Source: UBA4744 sp035282865 (GTDB taxonomy: Bacteria; Actinomycetota; Acidimicrobiia; Spongiisociales; UBA4744). Taken from it: a DNA stretch of 24,663 bases. The DNA lies in assembly GCA_035282865.1 (NCBI GenBank), contig DATEVB010000080.1:1-24663 (forward strand), in the 5' to 3' direction. The notes beneath the pieces were generated by a model. The model was not told the DNA's origin and ran no database searches. It saw only the letters and a program-made list of their open reading frames with translations. Positions 15,160 to 21,452 of the stretch are shown here, one piece after another. Made by a program: the position numbers and the translations under genes. Every line of letters starts with the position of its first letter. Position 1 is the first letter of the stretch.

Positions 15160-15948
15160 ATGGATCACCCACCGCTACCCGAAGAGATCGTCGTCCTTCC
15201 CGATACCGATGTGGAGGGTGCCTGGGAACGCTTCTACCCCTTCGAGGCGCTCCACCATCTCCACGAGATATGCAACCCCATGCGGCCCACCGAGTTGTCT
15301 GCCGTCCTCGATGCCCTCGGCCCGACGGATCGCACGCATGCCATCGACATCGCCTGCGGTCATGGTGATCTGCTGCTCGACATGGCCGCCCGGGCCTCGA
15401 TCTACGGGGTGGGCGTCGATCTCTCACCCTGGGTGCTCCTGCGAGCCAACGCCCGAGCATCCGCGGCGGAGCTCGCCGGAAGCCTCGAATGGTGGCTCGG
15501 TGAGGGCAAGGCGGTTCCCCGCCGGCCGCGCTGGGACATCGCCACCTGCCTGGGTGGGTCGTGGATATGGCACGGCTTTGCAGGAACGGCGCGAGCCCTC
15601 GCTGCCCGGCTTCGACCCGGCGGACGGCTGGCCGTCGGAGACCTGCGGCTGCGCCAAACGGCCGACCGCACCCGTCTCCAGAAGGCCGGGGTGCCCCATG
15701 CCGCCACACCGACCAAAGATGAGCAGGCGGCGATCCTGGCCGGGCTCGACCTCGAGGTAATCTCCGAGATCGCCGCCCCCGACCAGGCATGGGAGCAATA
15801 TCACCAAACGGTGATTGCCTCTGCCGACACGTACGCCCGCCACCATCCCGACGCCGACTATCGCCACCTGGCGGCTGCCTGGATGGAGGACTTCCACCGC
15901 GATCGTCTCCACCTGACCTGGTCGGTGTGGATCGCGCAGAAGAAGTAG
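15160..15948 (+). CDS. Class I SAM-dependent methyltransferase, unknown substrate
   Basis: The protein has 262 aa with a Rossmann-type methyltransferase core. Motif I is AIDIACGHGDLLLDMA (residues 61-76), which binds the methionine part of SAM. The acidic end of strand 2 is GVGVDLSPW (Asp87), and a later strand reads RLRPGGRLAVGDLRL. The C-terminal part contains many His and Trp residues (for example YARHHPDADYRHLAAAW) and is probably a substrate lid. The ATG at 15160 lies 17 bp after the exporter stop on the same strand, so it is probably co-transcribed. Its upstream region is a repeat-like sequence without a clear ribosome site. The substrate cannot be assigned. Confidence 0.82.
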   Translation: MDHPPLPEEIVVLPDTDVEGAWERFYPFEALHHLHEICNPMRPTELSAVLDALGPTDRTHAIDIACGHGDLLLDMAARASIYGVGVDLSPWVLLRANARASAAELAGSLEWWLGEGKAVPRRPRWDIATCLGGSWIWHGFAGTARALAARLRPGGRLAVGDLRLRQTADRTRLQKAGVPHAATPTKDEQAAILAGLDLEVISEIAAPDQAWEQYHQTVIASADTYARHHPDADYRHLAAAWMEDFHRDRLHLTWSVWIAQKK

Positions 15949-15999
15949 CAGACAGCGCTGGCAAGCAGGTGCGGCGACCGGGAACCGTCGAGCGGCGGG

Positions 16000-16845
16000 T
16001 CAGCCGGAGGAGAGGTCGGACGAAGCCCTCGGGGCTCCCGAATCTACCGGCCGCGTCATCGACAGGAAGGCTCCGCCGATCGGGACCAGGTAGGCCAGAT
16101 ATCCGATCACCACCAACAACGAAGGATCGGGACGCCACCCGAACAACGATTTGGCGAACTGCCCGGCCAGGCTGGTATCGGGATCGAGAATGCGCAGGTT
16201 CCAGAGCGGATCAACCACACTGGGGAGCAAGCCGAGGTCCTGGAATTCGTGAATGGCCTTGGCGACCAGGCCGGCGGCAAACAGGATGATGAGGACCCCG
16301 GTGACCCGGAAAAACAGCCGGATATCGATCCTCGTACCACCCCGGTAGATGAGATACCCGATCACGACGGCCATCGCCAGGCCCAGGATTCCGCCCAGGA
16401 ATTGGAGCCCGTCGGCTTCGGTCCCCACCGTGGTCGAGATCAAGAACAAGGCCGTCTCCAAACCTTCACGCAGCACCGCCACGAAGGCGATGGCGGCCAG
16501 AGCTCCTCCCCCGCCGGAAGCCAGGGCGGTGTCGACCTCGCTTTCGAGGCGGCTCCGCATATGACGGGCCTGGGAAGCCATCCAGAAGATCATCCAGGTC
16601 AAGAGACCGGCCGCCACCCAGGCCACGATTCCTTCGGCGATTTCTTCGGCTCGTTCGTCGAGCGAACCGATCGTGGAGAAGATCACGATGCCCGCGATTA
16701 CAGATAGCAGAATGGCCGAGACTGTACCGGTCCACACCCATCGGGCCTCCCGGCGCCGTGCCATCCGATGCACATAGGCAAGCAGGATGCCAACGATCAA
16801 TGCGGCCTCAACACCTTCTCGTAACATCACCAGAAACGCAGCCAT
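16000..16845 (-). CDS. FTR1/EfeU-family iron permease
   Basis: The protein has 281 aa with about seven transmembrane helices. Both halves carry the REGxE motif that carries iron through FTR1-type permeases: Arg9-Glu13 (LREGVEAALIVG) and Arg126-Glu130 (LREGLETALFLIS). The segment GSLDERAEEIAEGIVAW between helices is also family-like. I chose ATG at 16845, which gives the usual short N-terminus ahead of REGVE; the GTG at 16887 would add 14 residues with no conserved content. No EfeO, EfeB or multicopper oxidase partner lies nearby, although these often accompany such permeases. It is divergent from an ArsR-family regulator, with two palindromes next to its start. Iron is the expected substrate, but lead-type relatives (PbrT) share the fold. 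Confidence 0.88.
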   Translation of the reverse strand: MAAFLVMLREGVEAALIVGILLAYVHRMARRREARWVWTGTVSAILLSVIAGIVIFSTIGSLDERAEEIAEGIVAWVAAGLLTWMIFWMASQARHMRSRLESEVDTALASGGGGALAAIAFVAVLREGLETALFLISTTVGTEADGLQFLGGILGLAMAVVIGYLIYRGGTRIDIRLFFRVTGVLIILFAAGLVAKAIHEFQDLGLLPSVVDPLWNLRILDPDTSLAGQFAKSLFGWRPDPSLLVVIGYLAYLVPIGGAFLSMTRPVDSGAPRASSDLSSG

Positions 16846-16883
16846 GACCTCACCATGAAGAAGAAGTTCACGAGAGGTTATTA

Positions 16884-16901
16884 GCACTATGGCGATAGTG
16901 C
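16884..16901. promoter_or_regulatory. Perfect 18-bp palindrome upstream of the iron permease
   Basis: GCACTAT (16884-16890) and ATAGTGC (16895-16901) are perfect 7-bp arms around GGCG. It sits about 40 bp upstream of the permease ATG and overlaps a possible -10 region (TAATAA on the minus strand, about 16883-16878). Its form suits a dimeric repressor, either the neighbouring ArsR protein or an iron regulator. Confidence 0.55.
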
Positions 16902-16920
16902 AAATGGTTGGCCGTTTGCA
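16899..16920. promoter_or_regulatory. Second, imperfect palindrome abutting the first
   Basis: TGCAAATGG (16899-16907) mirrors CCGTTTGCA (16912-16920) with one mismatch around TTGG. It overlaps the 18-bp palindrome by three bases. Two back-to-back dyads of different sequence may be sites for two regulators. No known consensus was matched with confidence. Confidence 0.45.
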
Positions 16921-17047
16921 TCAAACATTGAGACCGCAGACATGATGAGGGGACTCATGGAGGCGTTCCACTCTGCGACGGTTGACCACAGGTCAGGATT
17001 TGAATACATCTTTTCTTCGCCCCTGGCTTGTGGCATAGTGACCGGCA

Positions 17048-17356
17048 ATGTCGATTGCCAGGGAACTGAACCAACTGCATGCAAGTGTGTGTAAGGGACT
17101 CGCCGATCCGAAGCGCCTCCTCATCATCAACGCCCTGCGCAGCGGCGAAATGTCGGTTGGAGAAATCTGCGAAGAACTCGAACTTCCGCAGGCAAATGTG
17201 TCCCAACATCTCGCCATCATGCGGGAACGAGGTTTGGTCAGCGCCCGCAAAGAAGGACAGTTCGTCTTCTACTCCTTGACCACGATGAAGATCGTCGAGG
17301 CGGTCGACTTGCTCCGGCAAGTGATGGCCATGCACCACGAGGATGCTCCGGTCTAG
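17048..17356 (+). CDS. ArsR-family winged-helix transcriptional regulator
   Basis: The protein has 102 aa. The winged helix-turn-helix is clear: LADPKRLLIINALRSGEMS, then GEICEELELPQANVSQHLAI, then wing RGLVSARKEGQFVFYSL. It has only two cysteines (Cys15 and Cys41) and lacks the CVC arsenic site of classical ArsR. A His pair near the C-terminus (MAMHHED) could bind metal at a C-terminal helix site, but this is a guess. The ATG at 17048 has no clear ribosome site, and a CATAGT -10-like box lies about 9 bp upstream, which would suit a leaderless mRNA. It is divergent from the iron permease over a 202-bp gap, so control of that gene is likely but inferred. Confidence 0.88.
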   Translation: MSIARELNQLHASVCKGLADPKRLLIINALRSGEMSVGEICEELELPQANVSQHLAIMRERGLVSARKEGQFVFYSLTTMKIVEAVDLLRQVMAMHHEDAPV

Positions 17357-17424
17357 ATTCCGGTGACGGCGCCGAGGGAGCGATAGCCCGGCGGCAACGC
17401 GGCAAGGCTTGACCCCACCGGATA

Positions 17425-17444
17425 CTTCCCCATCCAGGGAGAAG
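17425..17444 (-). terminator. Imperfect hairpin after the cytochrome b/Rieske operon
   Basis: On the minus strand the arms CTTC-TCCC and GGGGAAG pair with one bulge around a five-base loop, starting 2 nt past the last stop of the operon. No T-tract follows, so an intrinsic terminator is uncertain. The rest of the 90-bp gap to the convergent ArsR gene shows nothing recognisable. Confidence 0.3.
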
Positions 17445-17446
17445 CG

Positions 17447-17908
17447 TCAACCGGCCGGGACCCCTTCCCTCCAATCGGGGACACTGGGCGCATCCGCTTC
17501 GTGTGAGCGCAGATACGTGGCCAGGGCCACGATCTGTTCCTGAGTGAACGGACCACCGAAGTCCAACGAGTAGGGGCTCATCTCTGAGCCGGGCACTCCC
17601 GTGGCGATGAGCGACCGGATCTGGTCGTCGGCTGCCGACTCGAGGAACTCCTTGGAATCGAGCGTGGGTGCCGTGGCCCCACCCCCACCCTCCTGGCCGT
17701 GGCAACCCGAGCAGGTGAGCGCAAACAGCTCCTCCCCCTGCGCCGCCAGCTCGGTTACCCGACTCTCAGCGGCATCGGCACGCCGATCGGGCTCGATGAG
17801 CCGGTAGACGGGAAAGGCCAGCACCATGATCACCATGAGAATCAAACCCCATCGCATCCATTTGTTGGTCGACTCCTCCAGGGCCGGGTCGGGGGGCCGC
17901 TCGGGCAT
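17447..17908 (-). CDS. Membrane-anchored monoheme c-type cytochrome
   Basis: The protein has 153 aa. One N-terminal membrane helix (about residues 19-37) anchors a class I-like cytochrome c domain outside the membrane. The heme site is CSGCH (Cys66, Cys69, His70), and Met110 in GSEMSPY is the likely sixth ligand. It is the last gene of the cytochrome b/Rieske operon, and its ATG overlaps the Rieske stop by one base. It probably takes electrons from the Rieske protein and hands them to the CuA site of the ba3 oxidase or to another soluble carrier. That route follows from gene order and is not proven by the sequence. Confidence 0.9.
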   Translation of the reverse strand: MPERPPDPALEESTNKWMRWGLILMVIMVLAFPVYRLIEPDRRADAAESRVTELAAQGEELFALTCSGCHGQEGGGGATAPTLDSKEFLESAADDQIRSLIATGVPGSEMSPYSLDFGGPFTQEQIVALATYLRSHEADAPSVPDWREGVPAG

Positions 17909-18414
17909 CAGTGGCTCCCCCCCTCACAAGAGGGACCCTTGACCGGCTCGTCGATCGTCTCCGGAGTCCCGATCGGCTCACCCTCCATGGGTTCCCCCGT
18001 GTTGACGATGACCTGCCCGTCCACGATCTCCACCGGATAGCGGCTCATGGCCCGTGGAGTTGGCCCTTGTCGCGCCTCCCCCTTGCGGTTGAACACCGAG
18101 CCATGGCACGGACATTCGAATTGACCCGAAGACTCGCACCAGGGCACCCGGCACCCGAGGTGGGGACAGGTCTCGGAGACGGCAACGACCTCTCCGTCGA
18201 TCTTGGTCAAATAGGCGCGTGCCGCCGGCACGGCCACCACGTCGTTGTCGGGAACCGCCGCTTCGGGAAGGGTCCGCACCTCACCGCCGAAGCCGGCCGA
18301 CTCGCCGGGCTGCAACACGTCCCAGGTGGTCCAGGCCCCGGCAACACCCATCAACCCGGCGCCGGCCATCCACCCGCGCCTCAGAAACTCTCGGCGTTCG
18401 ATTTCTTCGCTCAT
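17908..18414 (-). CDS. Rieske [2Fe-2S] protein of the cytochrome b complex
   Basis: The protein has 168 aa. The Rieske ligands are Cys83 and His85 (CPHLGC) and Cys101 and His104 (CPCHGS); Cys88 and Cys103 give the structural disulfide of respiratory Rieske proteins. The N-terminus REFLRRGWMAGAGLMG resembles a twin-arginine signal anchor with one helix, unlike the three-helix QcrA of most actinobacteria. After the fold ends near residue 139, a 29-residue Glu/Pro-rich tail ends PSCEGGSH. The ATG at 18414 overlaps the stop of the subunit IV-like gene as ATGA. A longer frame extends back into that gene and is not real. It accepts one electron from quinol and passes it to a c-type cytochrome. Confidence 0.94.
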   Translation of the reverse strand: MSEEIERREFLRRGWMAGAGLMGVAGAWTTWDVLQPGESAGFGGEVRTLPEAAVPDNDVVAVPAARAYLTKIDGEVVAVSETCPHLGCRVPWCESSGQFECPCHGSVFNRKGEARQGPTPRAMSRYPVEIVDGQVIVNTGEPMEGEPIGTPETIDEPVKGPSCEGGSH

Positions 18415-18932
18415 AGCTCTCCGTACCACTCTATCCAGGGCCACACCCAGCCCCAGTTGGGACCGCGGAACATGAAGCCGATCAACGTGAGGATGATCCA
18501 CACCACCAGGAACACGGTGAAGGTGGCCACCGCCACCTTGCGGGATCGTTGCGCCAGCTGCGGATTCCGGTCCATGTAGGGCAGGGCGATCAGACCGATG
18601 ATGATGGCCCCCGGCACCAGGACCCCGGCCACCATCGGATGAAAATGGCTCAGCAACTCCTGCAGAGCCGCGAAGTACCAGGGCGCCTTCTCGGGATTGG
18701 GGGTATTCGTCGGGTTGGCGATCTCCCGCAACGGCGCGTTGAAGAACAGGGACACGAGCAATACGATGACCATCACCACCAGCGCCGCCACCCCGTGACG
18801 TACCAGGAGGTGGGGCCACACCATCACCGGCTCTTGTTCGTCGAGCACCTTCCGGTCTCCGCCGGGTGGTTTGCCTGGAACGACTCCGAGGACCCGCCTT
18901 CCGTCGACGATGACCGGCTCTTGATCACTCAT
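18411..18932 (-). CDS. Cytochrome b C-terminal part, subunit IV (PetD)-like
   Basis: The protein has 173 aa with three predicted transmembrane helices, at about residues 50-64, 101-118 and 134-154. It corresponds to the C-terminal part of cytochrome b, or subunit IV of the b6f complex. The quinol-site region is seen as NPEKAPWYFAALQELLSHFHP, a variant in which the usual PEWY is APWY. The first 40 or so residues form a soluble, charged extension. The ATG at 18932 overlaps the end of the b6-like gene by 8 bp. It works with the preceding gene product to form a complete cytochrome b. The gene names petD and qcrC are both in use for relatives, so no symbol is given. Confidence 0.88.
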   Translation of the reverse strand: MSDQEPVIVDGRRVLGVVPGKPPGGDRKVLDEQEPVMVWPHLLVRHGVAALVVMVIVLLVSLFFNAPLREIANPTNTPNPEKAPWYFAALQELLSHFHPMVAGVLVPGAIIIGLIALPYMDRNPQLAQRSRKVAVATFTVFLVVWIILTLIGFMFRGPNWGWVWPWIEWYGEL

Positions 18933-19656
18933 CGTCGCCTCCTACCCGGGTGTCGAGCATGGCATCTTTGCGCCACCGCCACAGGTGGATGGTGAGCAGG
19001 ATGACCACAACGGTCGGGAGAGCCGCCACGTGCAGCACATAGAAACGGAGCAAGGTGGCCGACCCTACCGTGTCGCCTCCGAGCAAGATCCCTTTCACGG
19101 TCTCGCCGAGCAGCGGCACGAAACCGGCCATCGAAGCGCCTACCGTCACCGCCCAGTACGCCAGCTGATCCCAGGGGAGCAAATATCCGGTGAACGACAG
19201 CAGCAGCGTGAGAACGAGGAGCATGACGCCGATGACCCAGTTGAACTCCTTGGGCGACTTGTACGAACCCCGATAGAACACTCTCGCCATATGAGCGGCC
19301 ACTACGAGCACCATCAGGTGCGCCGACCAGCGGTGCACGTTGCGGATGTATTGGCCGAAGGCCACCCGGGTCTGCAGGTTCTGGATGTCGCCGTAGGCGG
19401 AGGCGGGAGAAGGCACATAGAAGAACATCAGGTAGATGCCGGACAACACCAACGAGCCGAACAGCACCACCGAGGCCACCCCGAGGAACCAGGTGTAGCG
19501 AAAGGTCATCTCCTTGCGGCGCATCTTCACCGGGTAGATATGCAGGAAGAAGTTGGCCCAGTGGCCGGCGGCCCTGTCCCGTTCCGTTACCCGGTCGGGC
19601 GCCCGCCAGATCGAGCGGCCGACCGTGCTCTCCCTCACTCGTTCCATGACGTTCAT
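18925..19656 (-). CDS. Cytochrome b N-terminal part, b6 (PetB)-like
   Basis: The protein has 243 aa with four main transmembrane helices. The two pairs of heme-binding His are His108/His122 (HRWSAHLMVLVVAAH, 13 residues between) and His209/His224 (14 residues between). The 14-residue spacing in the second pair is the b6-type pattern; bc1-type cytochrome b has 13. PWDQLAYWAVTVG marks the quinol-site loop. The ATG at 19656 overlaps the stop of the flavin/iron-sulfur gene as ATGA; frames starting at 19680 would extend into that gene. It carries electrons from quinol across the membrane. The split gene differs from the full-length QcrB common in actinobacteria. Confidence 0.92.
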   Translation of the reverse strand: MNVMERVRESTVGRSIWRAPDRVTERDRAAGHWANFFLHIYPVKMRRKEMTFRYTWFLGVASVVLFGSLVLSGIYLMFFYVPSPASAYGDIQNLQTRVAFGQYIRNVHRWSAHLMVLVVAAHMARVFYRGSYKSPKEFNWVIGVMLLVLTLLLSFTGYLLPWDQLAYWAVTVGASMAGFVPLLGETVKGILLGGDTVGSATLLRFYVLHVAALPTVVVILLTIHLWRWRKDAMLDTRVGGDDE

Positions 19657-21452
19657 ACCGGCACTCCCACTCCCGTCCACAGGCCCATCGACAAAGCGTC
19701 GGTGGGACAGCGCTCGATGCAGAGCGCACAGCGAATACAGCTTGTTTCGTCCAGAGTCAACGCCGTCCCGGCCGGCAACCCGGGCGCCACCTCATCAGAG
19801 GGGACCAGATCGATGAGATCCAGCGGACAGACGTCGGCGCACAGGGCGCACAAAACGCATTTCGAGGTGTCCAACAGAATGTTGGCGAAACAGCGCAGGC
19901 ATCGATTGGCTTCACACCTCGCCTGGTCCGGCGTGAAGCCGGTCTCCACCTCGACCAGGCCTATGCGGCGATCGGTTGGCAGCGTCGGGACGTCGACCCG
20001 GCCGATCCGGTCGTAGATGTCGTCGAGGCGGTGGAACTGCTGAAGCTGGACCATCGTGCCCGGCTTCCGCTCCTCGACCGCGCCGCCGAACGCCTCATGG
20101 ATCTCCGCCGCAGCCCTTCTGCCGTCGGCGATCGCCTCGATGAGGGTTCGAGGTCCACGCGCCGCGTCCCCGCCGGCCCACACCATCGGCAACGAGGTGG
20201 CCAGGCTGTCGGCGCCGACCTGGATCGTGCGGCGCGGGCTGATCTCGGGGCCGGACTCGCCCAGGGCGTCTACGTCGATCGCCTGCCCGATGGCCAGAAT
20301 GACCGTGTCGGCTTCGATGATCGTCCGGTCTTCCTGGTCGAACTTCGGACTGAACCGCCCTGCCTCGTCGAATACCGACAGCACCTTGATCGTCTCGAGG
20401 CCGGCCACTTTGCCGTTCTCGGTGACGATCCGGGCCGGACCGCGCCGGTTGAAGAATTCGATGCCCTCGTGCATGGCTTCCTCGACCTCGAACTCGGAGG
20501 CCGGCATCTCCTCCCGGGACTCCAGAGTCATGACCGTGATCTGATGGGCGCCGGTGCGGGCCGCGGTGCGGGCCACATCCATCGCCTCGGTCATGGTGGC
20601 CCGCTCCTCAGCATGTTCGTAGACACCCAGCGCCTTCTGCTCGTACTCAGCCGCCCGCAGTGCGGTGCGGGCGGCGTCCATGGCCACGTCACCGCCCCCG
20701 ATCACAACCACCCGCTCGCCGACGTCAACCGCGAACCCTTGATTGGCGTTGATGAGGAATTCGATGGCTCGTAGGACCCCATCCGCGTCGTGGCCTTCGA
20801 TGTCGAGGCCACGGCCGAGGGTCGCACCGATCGCCACGAACACGGCATCGTGCTTCTCCCGCAATTCGATCAGTGTGATGTCGTCGCCCAGCTTGGTGTT
20901 GAGGTGTACGTTCACACCGAGATCGAGGATCACCTCGATCTCTTTGGCCAGCAGTGTGCGGTCGAGCCGGTACTCGGGGATACCGAGCAGCATCATGCCC
21001 CCCAGTTGTCCGGTGGCTTCGTAGACCGTGACCTGGTAGCCGAGCCGCCGCAGGTCGTGGGCGGCGGCCAGCCCGGCCGGGCCGCCTCCGATGATGCCGA
21101 CGCTCTCCGGACGTTCTTCGGCGGGCGGCGCCGCCACCTGCTTCCAGACCTCACCGTTCCCGGTCTCGGGCCCGAACTGTTCGGTGACGAAGCGTTTGAG
21201 GGCCCGGATTGCGATCGGTCGGTCGATCTCCCCGCGCCGGCAGGCGTCTTCGCACGGTGCCGCACAAACCCGACCGCATACCGACGCAAACGGGTTCGGC
21301 AGCCGGGCGGTGAGGTAGGCCAGCTCGTCCTTGCCATCGGCGATGGCGGCGACGTACATGCCTGCGTTGGTATGGACCGGACAGGCGGCCAGGCAGGGGA
21401 TGTTCTCGTCGTAGAACTGCAGCTCCCGGCGGAAGACGAGATCACCCGCCAT
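19653..21452 (-). CDS. GltD-like FAD/NAD(P) oxidoreductase fused to a 2x[4Fe-4S] ferredoxin domain
   Basis: The protein has 599 aa and three parts. The N-terminal GltD-type iron-sulfur helical domain carries Cys20, 24, 59, 63, 67 and 71. The double Rossmann core has an FAD motif, IIGGGPAGLAAA (about 120-131), an NAD(P) motif, VVIGGGDVAMDAA (about 249-261), and AGGDAARGP (about 426-434). The C-terminal domain has two CxxCxxCxxxCP clusters (Cys532, 535, 538, 542 and Cys572, 575, 578, 582), plus Cys513, 518 and 521 just before. Relatives pass electrons between NAD(P)H and ferredoxin or iron-sulfur partners. It has no membrane helix. The ATG at 21452 overlaps the upstream cytochrome stop by one base; the 792-codon frame running back to 22031 is an artefact. 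Its place in a quinol-oxidising operon is unusual, and its partner is unknown. Confidence 0.9.
   Translation of the reverse strand: MAGDLVFRRELQFYDENIPCLAACPVHTNAGMYVAAIADGKDELAYLTARLPNPFASVCGRVCAAPCEDACRRGEIDRPIAIRALKRFVTEQFGPETGNGEVWKQVAAPPAEERPESVGIIGGGPAGLAAAHDLRRLGYQVTVYEATGQLGGMMLLGIPEYRLDRTLLAKEIEVILDLGVNVHLNTKLGDDITLIELREKHDAVFVAIGATLGRGLDIEGHDADGVLRAIEFLINANQGFAVDVGERVVVIGGGDVAMDAARTALRAAEYEQKALGVYEHAEERATMTEAMDVARTAARTGAHQITVMTLESREEMPASEFEVEEAMHEGIEFFNRRGPARIVTENGKVAGLETIKVLSVFDEAGRFSPKFDQEDRTIIEADTVILAIGQAIDVDALGESGPEISPRRTIQVGADSLATSLPMVWAGGDAARGPRTLIEAIADGRRAAAEIHEAFGGAVEERKPGTMVQLQQFHRLDDIYDRIGRVDVPTLPTDRRIGLVEVETGFTPDQARCEANRCLRCFANILLDTSKCVLCALCADVCPLDLIDLVPSDEVAPGLPAGTALTLDETSCIRCALCIERCPTDALSMGLWTGVGVPV

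Noticed and set aside
15011..16138. A 375-codon open frame on the minus strand
   Set aside because: It covers the methyltransferase gene in reverse plus parts of two neighbours, is Arg/Pro-rich and has no domain. The plus-strand methyltransferase has clear SAM motifs.
17357..17446. Possible riboswitch: GAGGG followed by CCCGGCGGCAAC resembles parts of SAM-type riboswitches
   Set aside because: The rest of the fold could not be found, and on that strand no gene follows, since the next gene is convergent. The likeness is probably chance.
17908..18819. A 303-codon version of the Rieske protein
   Set aside because: The extra N-terminal part is an out-of-frame reading of the subunit IV-like gene. 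The ATG at 18414 gives a normal Rieske N-terminus and an ATGA overlap.
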